NCBI GenBank assembly: GCA_945891385.1
Contig: CAMDDJ010000015.1
Location: 1 to 64,000, forward strand
Source of the DNA: Candidatus Kuenenia stuttgartensis
Lineage (GTDB): Bacteria; Planctomycetota; Planctomycetia; Pirellulales; UBA1268
Reading direction: 5' to 3'
DNA length: 64,000 nt
The notes under the pieces were generated by a model. The model was given only the letters and a program-made list of their open reading frames with translations, searched no databases and was not told the origin of the DNA. Within the stretch, counting starts at the first letter, position 1. Each line of letters begins with the position of its first letter. The position numbers and the translations under genes are program-made. Below are positions 28,491 to 37,134 of this stretch, in pieces.

Positions 28491-29606
28491 ATGACGTCGT
28501 CTGGTTCGCCCCGTAAATCCGACAGTCCACGCAAGCCCTCGCTGGCCACGCTCCGTTCGCACATCGACCGGATCGACAGGGAACTCGTCGCCCTGATGAA
28601 TGATCGGGCCGGCGTGGCCCGCGAGATTGGGCACGTCAAGCAGACATCCGGCCAGCAGACATACGATCCCTCTCGGGAGGAGACGGTCCTCGAGCGGGTT
28701 GCCGCGGCCAACGCCGGGCCCCTGTCCGACGACAGTCTCAAGGCGATCTTTCGCGAACTGATCTCGGGGTCGCGGGCCATCGAGCAGCACCTTCGGGTGG
28801 CACACCTCGGTCCGGCCTGGACCTACAGCCACCTGGCCGCGGTGCATCGATTCGGCAGCTCCGTCGATTTCGTACCGGTCGCCAGCATCTCGGCCGCCTT
28901 CGAGGAGGTGAACGCAGGGCACTCCCACTACGGAGTCGTTCCGCTGGAGAACTCAACCGACGGGCGAATCGCCGACACCCTCGACAACCTCTCGAGGCTT
29001 CCCGTCAAGATCTGTGCCGAGGTGCCGCTGCGAATCCACCACACTCTGCTCGCCACCTGTGATCGCTCGGCGATTCGTGAGGTGTATAGCCGACCGCAGG
29101 CCCTCTCGCAGTGCCGGAATTGGCTCGCCCGCCACCTGCCCTCGGCCCGACTCGTCGAGGTGACCAGCACGAGCGCCGCTGCCGAGATGGCGGCGAAGCG
29201 GTCCGACGCGGCGGCAATCGCAAGCCGCCAGGCAGGTGTGCACTACGGCCTCGACGTGTTGGCGGAGGAGATCGAGGACGTCGCCGGGAACACCACCCGA
29301 TTCGCCGTCATCGGCCACACCGACGCCGGGCGAACCGGCAAGGACAAGACCTCGCTGATGTTCGAGATCGAGCATCGCCCGGGCGGCCTGGCCGATGCCC
29401 TTGCGATTCCCAAGCGGCAAAAGCTGAACCTCACGTGGATCGAGTCGTTTCCCCTGCCCGGGGAAGACCGCGGCTACATCTTCTTCGTGGAACTCGAAGG
29501 CCACCGCGCCGACCTCCGAGTCCGGCGGGCCATCGCCAGCCTCGAGAAGCGGTGTAAGCGGGTGGTCTGCCTCGGCTCGTACGCGGCGGCCGCTCCAGTC
29601 GGCTGA
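28491..29606 (+). CDS. pheA: Bifunctional chorismate mutase/prephenate dehydratase (P-protein)
   Basis: Protein of 371 aa. An AroQ-type mutase domain is at about residues 15-100 ([20 protein letters not shown]). The prephenate dehydratase domain follows (about 102-285) with [18 protein letters not shown] and the catalytic Thr in NTTRFAVIG. An ACT domain is at about 290-370. The enzyme makes phenylpyruvate from chorismate. The ACT motifs differ from the textbook forms: GGLADAL where GALV is usual, and TWIESFP where ESRP is usual, so feedback by phenylalanine may differ. The start ATG 28491 is chosen at the first plausible codon before the mutase domain. Confidence 0.93.
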   Translation: MTSSGSPRKSDSPRKPSLATLRSHIDRIDRELVALMNDRAGVAREIGHVKQTSGQQTYDPSREETVLERVAAANAGPLSDDSLKAIFRELISGSRAIEQHLRVAHLGPAWTYSHLAAVHRFGSSVDFVPVASISAAFEEVNAGHSHYGVVPLENSTDGRIADTLDNLSRLPVKICAEVPLRIHHTLLATCDRSAIREVYSRPQALSQCRNWLARHLPSARLVEVTSTSAAAEMAAKRSDAAAIASRQAGVHYGLDVLAEEIEDVAGNTTRFAVIGHTDAGRTGKDKTSLMFEIEHRPGGLADALAIPKRQKLNLTWIESFPLPGEDRGYIFFVELEGHRADLRVRRAIASLEKRCKRVVCLGSYAAAAPVG

Positions 29607-29615
29607 CGCCCCTGC

Positions 29616-30530
29616 TCACCAGACGCGGCGGATCTCGGCCAGGTGGCGTTGCACCAACCGCCAGCGGTAGTGCCAGATGGATTCCCGCGACGCCGCGGAA
29701 AAGCCGGCCGCGATCGCCGCCCGCACGGCGGACTCGAAGGCAGCCAGGAGTTCGGGATAGCCATCCGCCTGCGACGTCGCGTGAGACGACACGACCTGGG
29801 CCGCGCTCGTGCCAACGATCGGGCTTCCCCGGACGATTTTCTGCATCACCCGCAGACCATACGCCTGCATCGCCGCCGGCGGACCGGCGAGCCGGGTCGA
29901 AGTGACGTTCTCCCGGCCCGTCTCCACGAACGCAAGGTCACGGTCGGTCGCCAGCCGAAGGACCGCCGCGGCGAGGCCTTCGGGGCGGGTCTCCTCGAGC
30001 GAGAGAAACCGAGCCCCGTGTCGGGAGAAGAATCGCACCTCGCTCCGCTGCTGGTGGAGGAAGTCGGCTGCCCAGGTTCTCAGGTCGTATTGCTCGCGAA
30101 AGAAGAACCCGAGTTCGCCGTCGAGCCGGGCCAGGACCAAGGAGCGGGCGAGTTCGGCCGGACGCCGCAGGACATACAGCATCCTCGTGTCATTCCCCGT
30201 CACCCGACGGTAGCGACGGAGCATGGCGACGAGCGCGCGGCGGATCATCGGTCCCCGGAAATTCTCACTCGAAAGGAAGAGGGTGTCGCAGGATCGCCGC
30301 TCGGCCTCGGCTCGCGCGGCCAACACCCAGTCGAGGACAGCCTCTGGGCCGGCCCTGACAAGGAGCGTGGCGACGTCCGCATGCTGATCGGGGAACTCGG
30401 CGGCTGGGACGCTGCGGGGATACCAGACGCCGGCCTTGGCAAGTTGGTCGCGGTGGGCCACGACCGCCCGTTGCAGGCTCGTGCTCCCCGTCTTATGCGG
30501 ACCGACATGCACCGCCAGTCGAATCGGCAT
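29616..30530 (-). CDS. Sulfotransferase-like protein
   Basis: Protein of 304 aa. The 5'-phosphosulfate-binding loop of PAPS-dependent sulfotransferases is seen as HVGPHKTGSTSLQRA at about residues 8-22. The 3'-phosphate region may be RMLYVLRRPAELARSLVLAR. The rest is helical and less conserved. It would transfer sulfate from PAPS to a carbohydrate or other hydroxyl acceptor; the acceptor is unknown. It is the last gene of a minus-strand run htrA-pdxJ-this gene, starting 39 nt after pdxJ, and it converges on pheA with only 9 nt between the stops. Confidence 0.72.
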   Translation of the reverse strand: MPIRLAVHVGPHKTGSTSLQRAVVAHRDQLAKAGVWYPRSVPAAEFPDQHADVATLLVRAGPEAVLDWVLAARAEAERRSCDTLFLSSENFRGPMIRRALVAMLRRYRRVTGNDTRMLYVLRRPAELARSLVLARLDGELGFFFREQYDLRTWAADFLHQQRSEVRFFSRHGARFLSLEETRPEGLAAAVLRLATDRDLAFVETGRENVTSTRLAGPPAAMQAYGLRVMQKIVRGSPIVGTSAAQVVSSHATSQADGYPELLAAFESAVRAAIAAGFSAASRESIWHYRWRLVQRHLAEIRRVW

Positions 30531-30569
30531 GGGTGAGGGCCTCCGCTGCGAGCCTCGAGGCGTCCCCGA

Positions 30570-31286
30570 TCACCCGCAGATCAGTCGCTTCATCTCACGG
30601 ACGGCTTCCGTGAGGCCGACGAAAATCGAGCGGGCCACGATCGAGTGACCGATGTTGAGCTCGCCCATACCCTCCAGTCGCGCCACAGGCACCACATTGC
30701 GGTATGTGAGGCCATGACCGGCTGCCAACTCCAGGCCAGCTTGCCGGGTCATGTGCCCCGCCCGGGCAAGCTCCACGAGACGGATCTGGCGGTCCTCCGC
30801 CTCCGTCGCGTTGGCATAGCCGCCGGTGTGGAGTTCGACCGCATGGGCACCGAGCGACACGGCCGCATCGATCTGCCGCGGGCAGGGATCGATAAACAGC
30901 GAGACGCCGATTCCCGCCTCCTGCAGCCGCGTGATCGCGGCCGCCACGGTGTCGCGGTGCGAGAGCACGTCGAGGCCACCCTCGGTGGTCACTTCCTCCC
31001 GCCGCTCAGGCACAAGTGTGACGAGGTCGGGGCGAACCCGGCAGGCGATGCCGATCATCTCAGGGGCCACCGCACACTCCAGGTTGAGCTTCACCTGGAC
31101 GGTGCGGCGGAGCACGTCGAGATCACGGTCCTGAATGTGCCGCCGGTCCTCCCGGAGGTGGACCGTGATCGCATCGGCACCCCCGAGTTCGGCGGCGGCC
31201 GCCGCCCAAACCGGATCAGGCTCCACCGTCCGGCGAGCCTGCCGGACGGTGGCGACGTGATCGATGTTGACTCCGAGACTCGCCAT
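30570..31286 (-). CDS. pdxJ: Pyridoxine 5'-phosphate synthase PdxJ
   Basis: Protein of 238 aa, normal length. It has the N-terminal signature [61 protein letters not shown] and the C-terminal phosphate loop [17 protein letters not shown]. It condenses 1-deoxyxylulose 5-phosphate with 3-amino-1-hydroxyacetone phosphate to give PNP, the last step of DXP-dependent vitamin B6 synthesis. It begins 22 nt after the htrA stop. Confidence 0.97.
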   Translation of the reverse strand: MASLGVNIDHVATVRQARRTVEPDPVWAAAAAELGGADAITVHLREDRRHIQDRDLDVLRRTVQVKLNLECAVAPEMIGIACRVRPDLVTLVPERREEVTTEGGLDVLSHRDTVAAAITRLQEAGIGVSLFIDPCPRQIDAAVSLGAHAVELHTGGYANATEAEDRQIRLVELARAGHMTRQAGLELAAGHGLTYRNVVPVARLEGMGELNIGHSIVARSIFVGLTEAVREMKRLICG

Positions 31287-31308
31287 GATGAGAAGCCTGC
31301 CTGGACCG

Positions 31309-32862
31309 TCAGTCCTTTTTCAAGAGCACCACGCGATTTCCGCTCGGTGTGCGGATCTGCAGTAGAATCCCCTCCTCGGCTGACTGTCCCTCGACTGCCG
31401 CGGCGAATTCCGCAATCGACCCAACGGCAGTCCGTCCGACCTTGCGAATCAGCATCCCAGGGCCGATGCCCGCCTCTGCCGCGAGGCCGTCGTCATCGAC
31501 GCGATCGACGAGCACGCCCGCGAAATCAGCGTAGGCATCCTCGGCCAGCGACTCCTTGTCGCGGACCTCGAGGCCGAATTCCTCGGAGTAGAAGGTCTCC
31601 GCACCCGCCTCCAGCGACCGTCGCTGCGGGGGCTGGCCGGCCGAAAGGTCGGTCGGCAGTGGCTTCACGCTCACTCGGAGCGTAAGCGGCTTCCCGTCTC
31701 GATACACGGTGAGGCTGTGCGGCCGACCGAGGTCAGCCCGCTCGACGAGCTCCTGGAGCGACCGGGTGCCGCTGATCGAGTGATCGTCGAAGCCCGTGAT
31801 CACATCCAGGGGCTGCACCCCGGCAGCCGCCGCCGGCGAATCAGGAACAACGTCGTTGACGAGCACACCACCCCGGTCCTTGACCCCGAGCTTCTCCGCC
31901 ATGCGCCGATCCAGTGGCCCCATCTGCACGCCGATGAAGGCCCGCTCCACCGTGCCCTTGTCGATCAACTGGCCGGTCACCCATTTGGCGAGATTGACGG
32001 GGATCGCGAATCCAATTCCCTGATATCCGCCGCTGTTCGAGGCGATCGCCGTATTGATCCCCACGACCTCCCCGGCCAAGTTCACCAGTGGGCCTCCGGA
32101 GTTTCCGGGGTTGATGGCGGCGTCGGTCTGGAGGAACTGGGCCCGGCGGATCGAGCCCAACTCGCGGCCCTTGCCGCTGATGATCCCTGCGCTCACCGTG
32201 GTCTCGAGCTCGAAGGGGTTGCCGATCGCGATCACCCAGTCGCCGATCGAGAGCTTGTCTGAATCGCCCAACTTGGCGACCGGTAGACCATGGGCATCGG
32301 CAAGCTTGACGACGGCAAGATCGCTGTCGGGATCGGTTTTGATTTCGATGGCCCGGAACTCCCGGCCGTCGGAGAGCTCGACGACAACCTCGTCAGCGCC
32401 CTCGACCACATGGTTGTTGGTGATCACGAGACCGTCGTCAGAGACGATCACCCCAGAACCGACCCCGGCTCGCCCGGGCATCCGGCCCTCGGGCAGATTG
32501 AATTCGAAGCCCTCGGGCAACCCCTCCGGAAACATGTCTTCGAAGGGCGTCCCCTCGAAGGGATTTGCCCGGCCCTCGGGTCGCTTGCCCCTGGCCCGCT
32601 TCGGCTTCACCTCGCTGCGAACCACCACCACGCTGGGCGTGGCGATCTCGGCCGCATTGCGAAAGGCGGTGGAGAGTGCATTGGCGTGCATCAACGCCTG
32701 GGCGGTGGCGATCGAGTCGTCGGCCTTGGCCGACGGCACCACGAACGCTCCGAGTGCGGCAGCCGAGGCCGCAGCCATGGCCGTGCAGAGCAGGCAAAAC
32801 CGGCGGCTGCTACCGGTCGCAGGCCGGCTGGCAGCGGTCACGGACGAATTCATCGAAAACAT
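31309..32862 (-). CDS. htrA: HtrA/Deg-type serine protease with two PDZ domains
   Basis: Protein of 517 aa with an N-terminal signal or anchor (residues 20-47). The trypsin-like domain has the triad His151 (TNNHVVEGA), Asp181 (DSDLAVVKL) and Ser255 (NPGNSGGPL). Two PDZ domains follow (about 300-390 and 430-510). A Pro/Gly/Glu-rich linker ([19 protein letters not shown]) precedes the protease domain, like the Q-linker of DegP. It should degrade or refold misfolded envelope proteins. The start at 32862 has GAGG 7 nt upstream. It leads the run htrA-pdxJ-sulfotransferase and is divergent to rnc. Confidence 0.94.
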   Translation of the reverse strand: MFSMNSSVTAASRPATGSSRRFCLLCTAMAAASAAALGAFVVPSAKADDSIATAQALMHANALSTAFRNAAEIATPSVVVVRSEVKPKRARGKRPEGRANPFEGTPFEDMFPEGLPEGFEFNLPEGRMPGRAGVGSGVIVSDDGLVITNNHVVEGADEVVVELSDGREFRAIEIKTDPDSDLAVVKLADAHGLPVAKLGDSDKLSIGDWVIAIGNPFELETTVSAGIISGKGRELGSIRRAQFLQTDAAINPGNSGGPLVNLAGEVVGINTAIASNSGGYQGIGFAIPVNLAKWVTGQLIDKGTVERAFIGVQMGPLDRRMAEKLGVKDRGGVLVNDVVPDSPAAAAGVQPLDVITGFDDHSISGTRSLQELVERADLGRPHSLTVYRDGKPLTLRVSVKPLPTDLSAGQPPQRRSLEAGAETFYSEEFGLEVRDKESLAEDAYADFAGVLVDRVDDDGLAAEAGIGPGMLIRKVGRTAVGSIAEFAAAVEGQSAEEGILLQIRTPSGNRVVLLKKD

Positions 32863-33032
32863 ACAAAAACCTCTTCGGGCTGGAGAACGCGTCAGATTCC
32901 GAGAATACCCGTCGCCGCAACCGTACCCGTTGGCCTGCTCGTGGGCAGACCTTCGGCCGGAAGGCCGCGGCGGCCTCATGCTCAGTGATACGCAGGACCA
33001 CCGAGAAGGGTTCAGCGACCAAAAACTGAACC

Positions 33033-33069
33033 GCCCGCGTTGACACCGCGGGCAGCCAGGCCGTAGGGT
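33033..33069 (+). promoter_or_regulatory. Probable rnc promoter with -35 in a palindrome loop
   Basis: A perfect consensus TTGACA at 33040-33045 is followed, after 18 nt, by TAGGGT (33064-33069). The TTGACA lies in the loop of a 7-bp inverted repeat, GCCCGCG (33033-33039) and CGCGGGC (33047-33053), which may be an operator. Transcription would start about 15 nt before the rnc ATG. Confidence 0.5.
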
Positions 33070-33091
33070 GCCATGCACAAGGGTTTTTGCC

Positions 33092-33829
33092 ATGGCCAGC
33101 CAGGATTTCGCGGCTTCGACCGGGGCGGAAATCGACGTCGCCGAAGCTGAGCGGCGGATTGGGCACCATTTTTCCGCCCCCGGCCTACTCGTGGCGGCGA
33201 TGACCCACGCCTCGGGAGCCCGGCATCGACTGGCCTCGAACGAGCGGCTGGAATTCCTGGGAGACGCCATCCTGGGCTTCATTGTCTGCGAATGGCTCTT
33301 TCGCGAGTTTCCGGAATCGCTCGAGGGCGACCTGACCAAGATCAAATCGGTGGTTGTCAGTCGTGAAACGTGCAGTCGGTTGGCACGGCAACTCGGACTG
33401 GCCGAGTTCGTCATCGTGGGCAAGGGGCTCGCGTCGAGTCAGTCGGTGCCGGAGTCGGTGCTTTCCGACATGTTCGAGGCCGTGGTCGCCGCCCTGTATC
33501 TCGACGGGGGCATGGATGTCGCCCGCCCGTTCGTCGAGCGGTTGCTGGCTCCTGAAATCGGCAAGGTGGCTTCGGGGGAACTCGGCTCGAATCATAAGTC
33601 CGTGCTCCAGCAACTGGCTCAGAGAGATTTCGGCCTGACGCCGACCTACGAGGTCTTGGCCGAGGAGGGGCCAGACCACAGCAAAAATTTCCACGTCGCC
33701 GCCCAGATTGGCGGCCGCCGATACTCCCCCGCATGGGGCCGCAACAAAAAGGAAGCGGAGCAGCGGGCGGCGTCAAACGCGATCAACGAACTCGCCGGCA
33801 CGCCTACCACGCCGCTCCCCAAGACGTAG
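33092..33829 (+). CDS. rnc: Ribonuclease III
   Basis: Protein of 245 aa. The RNase III signature NERLEFLGDA is at residues 50-59, and the second acidic motif is in VLSDMFEAVVAALYLDGG. A C-terminal double-stranded RNA-binding domain (about 175-240) includes HKSVLQQLAQRDFGLTPTYE and KKEAEQRAASNAINEL. It cleaves double-stranded RNA in rRNA processing and regulation. The start ATG 33092 has AAGGG 8 nt upstream; a GTG at 33068 would add eight residues. It is read away from htrA. Confidence 0.95.
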   Translation: MASQDFAASTGAEIDVAEAERRIGHHFSAPGLLVAAMTHASGARHRLASNERLEFLGDAILGFIVCEWLFREFPESLEGDLTKIKSVVVSRETCSRLARQLGLAEFVIVGKGLASSQSVPESVLSDMFEAVVAALYLDGGMDVARPFVERLLAPEIGKVASGELGSNHKSVLQQLAQRDFGLTPTYEVLAEEGPDHSKNFHVAAQIGGRRYSPAWGRNKKEAEQRAASNAINELAGTPTTPLPKT

Positions 33830-33862
33830 GCGAAAGGGGCGGCAACGCTCGCGGTGGTCTGG

Positions 33863-34366
33863 TCAGGCAGACGCCTGGGCTTGCTGACGGCTGCGGCCTG
33901 TGCGGAGCATGTCGATCGTCACTGGTCCGACGAAATAGCCCGCTGCGGCTGAAGCCAGTGCCCGCTGCTCCTCCTCGACTCGGTAGGAGTCGGCCACCAT
34001 GAATACCCCCGATCGCATCCCCTCGCCCACATGGTCAAGCGAGATGGGAGCGCCGCCCAGCAGCGGGTCGACGGCCCCTTGAGCGACATAGGGCAACAGA
34101 ATATCCAGCAGGTCGAAGCCGGACATGTCAGGCAAATCTCCTGCCACAAGCCAGAGATCAGCGCGGAACCGCCGGGCGAGGCGGACCGCTGACGTGCCGT
34201 CGACGCAGAAGTGAAGCCCAACCTCACCGGCTTCCGCAGCCGCAATGAAGTCGGAATATTTCTCGCATGCCGAATCGACGATCACGATTTCCTTGATTCC
34301 AGTTGCGCGACGACCGGTGGGGAGGAGGGAATCGTGAGCGAGCGAGGGCTGATTGGACGCGTTCAT
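33863..34366 (-). CDS. Degenerate receiver-domain (pseudo-receiver) protein
   Basis: Protein of 167 aa. It folds like a CheY receiver by pattern: KEIVIVDSACEKY in place of the double-acid start, ADLWLVAGDLPDMSGFDLLD around the phosphorylation site, and AAGYFVGPVT where receivers have a conserved Lys-Pro. The phospho-acceptor Asp position is Ala75, only one of the two early acidic residues is present (Asp31), and the Lys is Gly147. It therefore probably cannot be phosphorylated normally and may act by constitutive protein contacts. GAGG lies 9 nt before the ATG. A possible 34-aa membrane peptide is encoded upstream. Confidence 0.7.
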   Translation of the reverse strand: MNASNQPSLAHDSLLPTGRRATGIKEIVIVDSACEKYSDFIAAAEAGEVGLHFCVDGTSAVRLARRFRADLWLVAGDLPDMSGFDLLDILLPYVAQGAVDPLLGGAPISLDHVGEGMRSGVFMVADSYRVEEEQRALASAAAGYFVGPVTIDMLRTGRSRQQAQASA

Positions 34367-34481
34367 GGCTGAAAACCTCTTCGAAATGCGAGCGATGAAT
34401 TGTGAGGGAGAAAGGCCGCCGTCGGGCCGGTCTCGGAACATGTTTGCCAGTGACTGCCGTCCCCGCAGCGCTGCTGCAGGT

Positions 34482-34586
34482 TCAGACCAGGGACACGATC
34501 GACAAAAACAGAGCGATCGGCAGGGAGCAGAGCAGCAGGTCACCCTGCGTCAGATCCCAGCCGCTGTCACCATGACTGAAACGCAT
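34482..34586 (-). CDS. Possible 34-aa single-helix membrane peptide
   Basis: A short frame reads MRFSHGDSGWDLTQGDLL followed by a hydrophobic helix LCSLPIALFLSIVSLV up to the stop. AAGGACGG lies 9 nt before the ATG, a good ribosome-binding site. It is on the same strand as the pseudo-receiver gene 115 bp downstream. Evidence is limited to this signal and the hydrophobic helix. It may be a chance frame. Confidence 0.35.
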   Translation of the reverse strand: MRFSHGDSGWDLTQGDLLLCSLPIALFLSIVSLV

Positions 34587-35058
34587 TACGCACCGTCCTT
34601 TCAGAGGGTCTCTCAAAGTCTCTTGTGGGGTCAGGCAACGTCCGCCGTCACACACCGCTGACGACGACGCCCCACCGAGCGCTGCCGCCCGGCCTGTCTC
34701 GCACTCTGCGGCAGGGGCTGACACCCGCCAGTCCGCCGTCCGCTGAAGAGAAAACAGAGCAAGCGGCGTGCCAAAGGCGTGAGAAACGCTGGGCAACCGA
34801 AGGTTCCACCCCGAAAGGGCCTATTCCGCGAGTGAAACCGTTTTTTCTTTGCCGCCGTCCACGCCGGCCGTCTGGGCAAACCGAGTCGGGGGTGGAGCGA
34901 TTCGCTCCACTTGGGTGGTCGCTGGCGACCAGGGGTGGAGCGATTTGCCCCACCCCACCCCCCCTGGGGAATGATCTGGGGAATCGTCCTTGCACCCGAG
35001 GTCGACCGGGTAGACTCCGCATCAGGGCGTGTGAACTGGCAACCCGGGAATTCGAGCC
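34587..35058. other. Intergenic region rich in hairpins
   Basis: This 472-bp stretch separates the minus-strand small frame from the plus-strand oxidoreductase. Apart from the palindromic cluster at 34888-34962 (see separate entry) and C-rich runs near 34950-34966, no gene or clear promoter was recognised. Reading frames across it have Arg/Pro-rich translations and no good ribosome-binding site. Confidence 0.4.
34888..34962. repeat. Multi-hairpin palindromic cluster
   Basis: Several inverted repeats are packed here: GTGGAGCGA/TCGCTCCAC (34892-34910), TGGTCGC/GCGACCA (34916-34931), GGGGTGG/CCACCCC (34932-34938 with 34950-34956), and an alternative outer pair GGGGGTGG (34888-34895) with CCACCCCC (34955-34962). 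The short unit GGTGGAGCGATT occurs twice. It resembles the multi-stem design seen at 5739-5863 and 44752-44929. Confidence 0.45.
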
Positions 35059-36321
35059 ATGACGTCAGCGAACCGCAGGGCCTTTCTCAAGACGGCGGCG
35101 GCGACGGCGGGGGCCCTATCAGCAGCCCCGTATCTGATCACGTCCAAGGCGCTCGGCGTGGGAGAGATTCCGCCGGCCAGCGATCGGATCGTGATGGCCG
35201 GAATCGGGCTCGGCAATCAGGGGTCCGGCGATCAGCGGCGGTTTCTGGACAATCCCGCTGTCCAATACGTGGCCGTCTGCGATGTGCGAACCAAGTGGCG
35301 GGACGAGGCTCGCGGCCGGGCCAACGAGCGGTACGGCAACAAAGATTGCCAGGCTCTGCTCGATTTTCGCGACCTGCTCGCCCGCGACGATATCGACGCG
35401 GTTCACATCGCCACACCCGACCATTGGCATTCCATCATGACCGTGGCGGCCTGCCGGGCAGGCAAAGACGTCTTTCTCCAGAAGCCCGAGACGCTCACGC
35501 TCGCCGAGGGCCCCGTCATGCTGGCAGCAGCCCGCCGGTATGGAAGGGTGGTTTCGGGGGGCTCGCAACGGGTTCTGGAGGACTATCGCGACCTCGTCGA
35601 GCCCGTCTGGGCCGGCGAGCTGGGGCGCATCACCTCGATCGACATCGATGCCGGTCCATCGTCGATGGAGTGCTACCTCCCCGCCGTCGCTCCGCCCAAC
35701 GACATCGACTGGGATCTCTGGCTGGGACCCGCCCCGTGGCAGCCCTACCATCCGGGGCGCTGCGATGGGAATTTCGGCACCGCGGGTAACAGCTGGCGGT
35801 CGTATGTCGACTACTCGGGTGGCAGCCTCACCGATTGGGGCGCGCATAATTTCGGCGGCTGCCTGTTCGCCGCAGGCCTCGGCGACCTGCAGCCTGATCG
35901 GGTCGCCTGGCACTCCGATGACCGCGGAGGCGGCTACGCAACGCTGCGGTTTCCGAGCGGTGTCGAACTCCACTGCAATCGTCCGGCTGCCCTCCGGCCG
36001 CACGACGCCCCGGCGCAGGTGACGCACCAGCGAGGCATCACCCTCCGAGGCGACGGCCAAACGGTTCCTCCGCGGGCTGTGCCGGTGTATCGCGGCAGCC
36101 GCGGCCTCCACGGCGACTTCGTCGAAGCGGTGAAGTCGCGGGAACGACCCTTCCGCGATCTCGACATCGCCATCAATACGATGGTCGCAGCCCACCTTCT
36201 GGGCATCGTGCGACAGCTGCGGCGGTCGCTCACCTGGGATCGGTCGCGGCAGCAGTTTCACGACGACCCGACGGCCAATCGCCTGCTCGACCGGGCCCGC
36301 CGCGAACCCTGGATGCTCTGA
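35059..36321 (+). CDS. Tat-exported Gfo/Idh/MocA-like protein with altered EKP motif
   Basis: Protein of 420 aa. It has a Tat signal (NRRAFLKTAAATAG), the Rossmann start RIVMAGIGLGNQGSGDQRRF, IATPDHWHSIMTVAACRAGK, and then FLQKPETLTLAEG. The usual EKP is QKP here, changing the Glu that normally precedes the catalytic Lys. The C-terminal domain has SGGSLTDWGAHNFGGCLFA. It probably belongs to the exported planctomycete subgroup of sugar oxidoreductases, of unknown substrate. Two HEAT-repeat genes follow, the first after 18 nt, so they are likely co-transcribed. Confidence 0.83.
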   Translation: MTSANRRAFLKTAAATAGALSAAPYLITSKALGVGEIPPASDRIVMAGIGLGNQGSGDQRRFLDNPAVQYVAVCDVRTKWRDEARGRANERYGNKDCQALLDFRDLLARDDIDAVHIATPDHWHSIMTVAACRAGKDVFLQKPETLTLAEGPVMLAAARRYGRVVSGGSQRVLEDYRDLVEPVWAGELGRITSIDIDAGPSSMECYLPAVAPPNDIDWDLWLGPAPWQPYHPGRCDGNFGTAGNSWRSYVDYSGGSLTDWGAHNFGGCLFAAGLGDLQPDRVAWHSDDRGGGYATLRFPSGVELHCNRPAALRPHDAPAQVTHQRGITLRGDGQTVPPRAVPVYRGSRGLHGDFVEAVKSRERPFRDLDIAINTMVAAHLLGIVRQLRRSLTWDRSRQQFHDDPTANRLLDRARREPWML

Positions 36322-36339
36322 ACTCGGAGGAATTGCTCC

Positions 36340-37071
36340 ATGGCTACCGATCCTCTCGACGCCCCTTTCACGGCCCTGGCGACCTTCGACTGGGGAGGCG
36401 ATCCCACGCCGCTGGCCGACCTCGAGTCGCGGGTGAGGGAAGCGGCCGCTGCCCCGCCTCTGGCCGGTGAACTCGAGCCGCGGTTCGCCGAACTGCTCAC
36501 GTCCTCGGCTCCGCTGGCGGCCAAGGCCTTTGCCTGCCGACAATTGCGTCTGATCGGGACGGCTCGCTCGGTGCCAGCGCTCGCCGGACTGCTGGCCGAT
36601 CCGGAGTTGTCGCACATGGCCCGCTTCGCCCTTGAACGGATCGATGGACCCGAAGCGGGCCAGACGCTCCGCGAGGCGGTTCCCCGCGTGGGAGACGAGC
36701 TCGCGCTCGGCATGATTTCGTCGCTCGCGAACCGCAGGGACGAGGCAGCGGTGCCGCTCCTCGATGCGCTGCTGAGCGGACCGGAGCCGCTCGCGGTCGC
36801 AGCCGCGCTCGCGCTCGGGCGGATCGGCACTCCGGCGGCCGCCAAATCGTTGGCGGCCGCGTCGGCCGCCTCGGCCCGGTACGCCGACGCCTGGGCCACT
36901 GCCCGAATCGACTGCGCCGATCAACTTCTTGCCGACGGCGACCGGACTGCGGCGACCGCCCTCTACGAGGCTGTTGCCGCGACCACGGGGCCGGCGGCAG
37001 CCAACCGGCGCTCGCGTGGCCTACGCATTGCCGCCCAGACCGGCCTGCTCGACTGCTTGGAGAACGCGTGA
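36340..37071 (+). CDS. HEAT-repeat protein
   Basis: Protein of 243 aa made almost entirely of Ala/Leu-rich helical repeats, such as KAFACRQLRLIGTARSVPAL, FALERIDGPEAGQTLREAV and LAVAAALALGRIGTPAAAKS. There is no signal peptide. HEAT arrays serve as protein-binding scaffolds; the partner is unknown. Its position 18 nt after the exported oxidoreductase and before a second HEAT protein suggests a shared function. Confidence 0.75.
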   Translation: MATDPLDAPFTALATFDWGGDPTPLADLESRVREAAAAPPLAGELEPRFAELLTSSAPLAAKAFACRQLRLIGTARSVPALAGLLADPELSHMARFALERIDGPEAGQTLREAVPRVGDELALGMISSLANRRDEAAVPLLDALLSGPEPLAVAAALALGRIGTPAAAKSLAAASAASARYADAWATARIDCADQLLADGDRTAATALYEAVAATTGPAAANRRSRGLRIAAQTGLLDCLENA

Positions 37072-37134
37072 CGCCGCCGCCGCGGCCTGCTCACCCTGAC
37101 AGCTCACCCGATTCTTGATGAGGGACGCCGAGGC

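Noticed and set aside
34625..35062. Plus-strand frames covering the gap before the oxidoreductase.
   Set aside because: The translations are Arg/Pro-rich, cross several hairpins and have no ribosome-binding site.
35119..36924. 601-codon minus-strand open frame over the oxidoreductase and HEAT genes.
   Set aside because: It lies across two well-supported plus-strand genes and has no family features.
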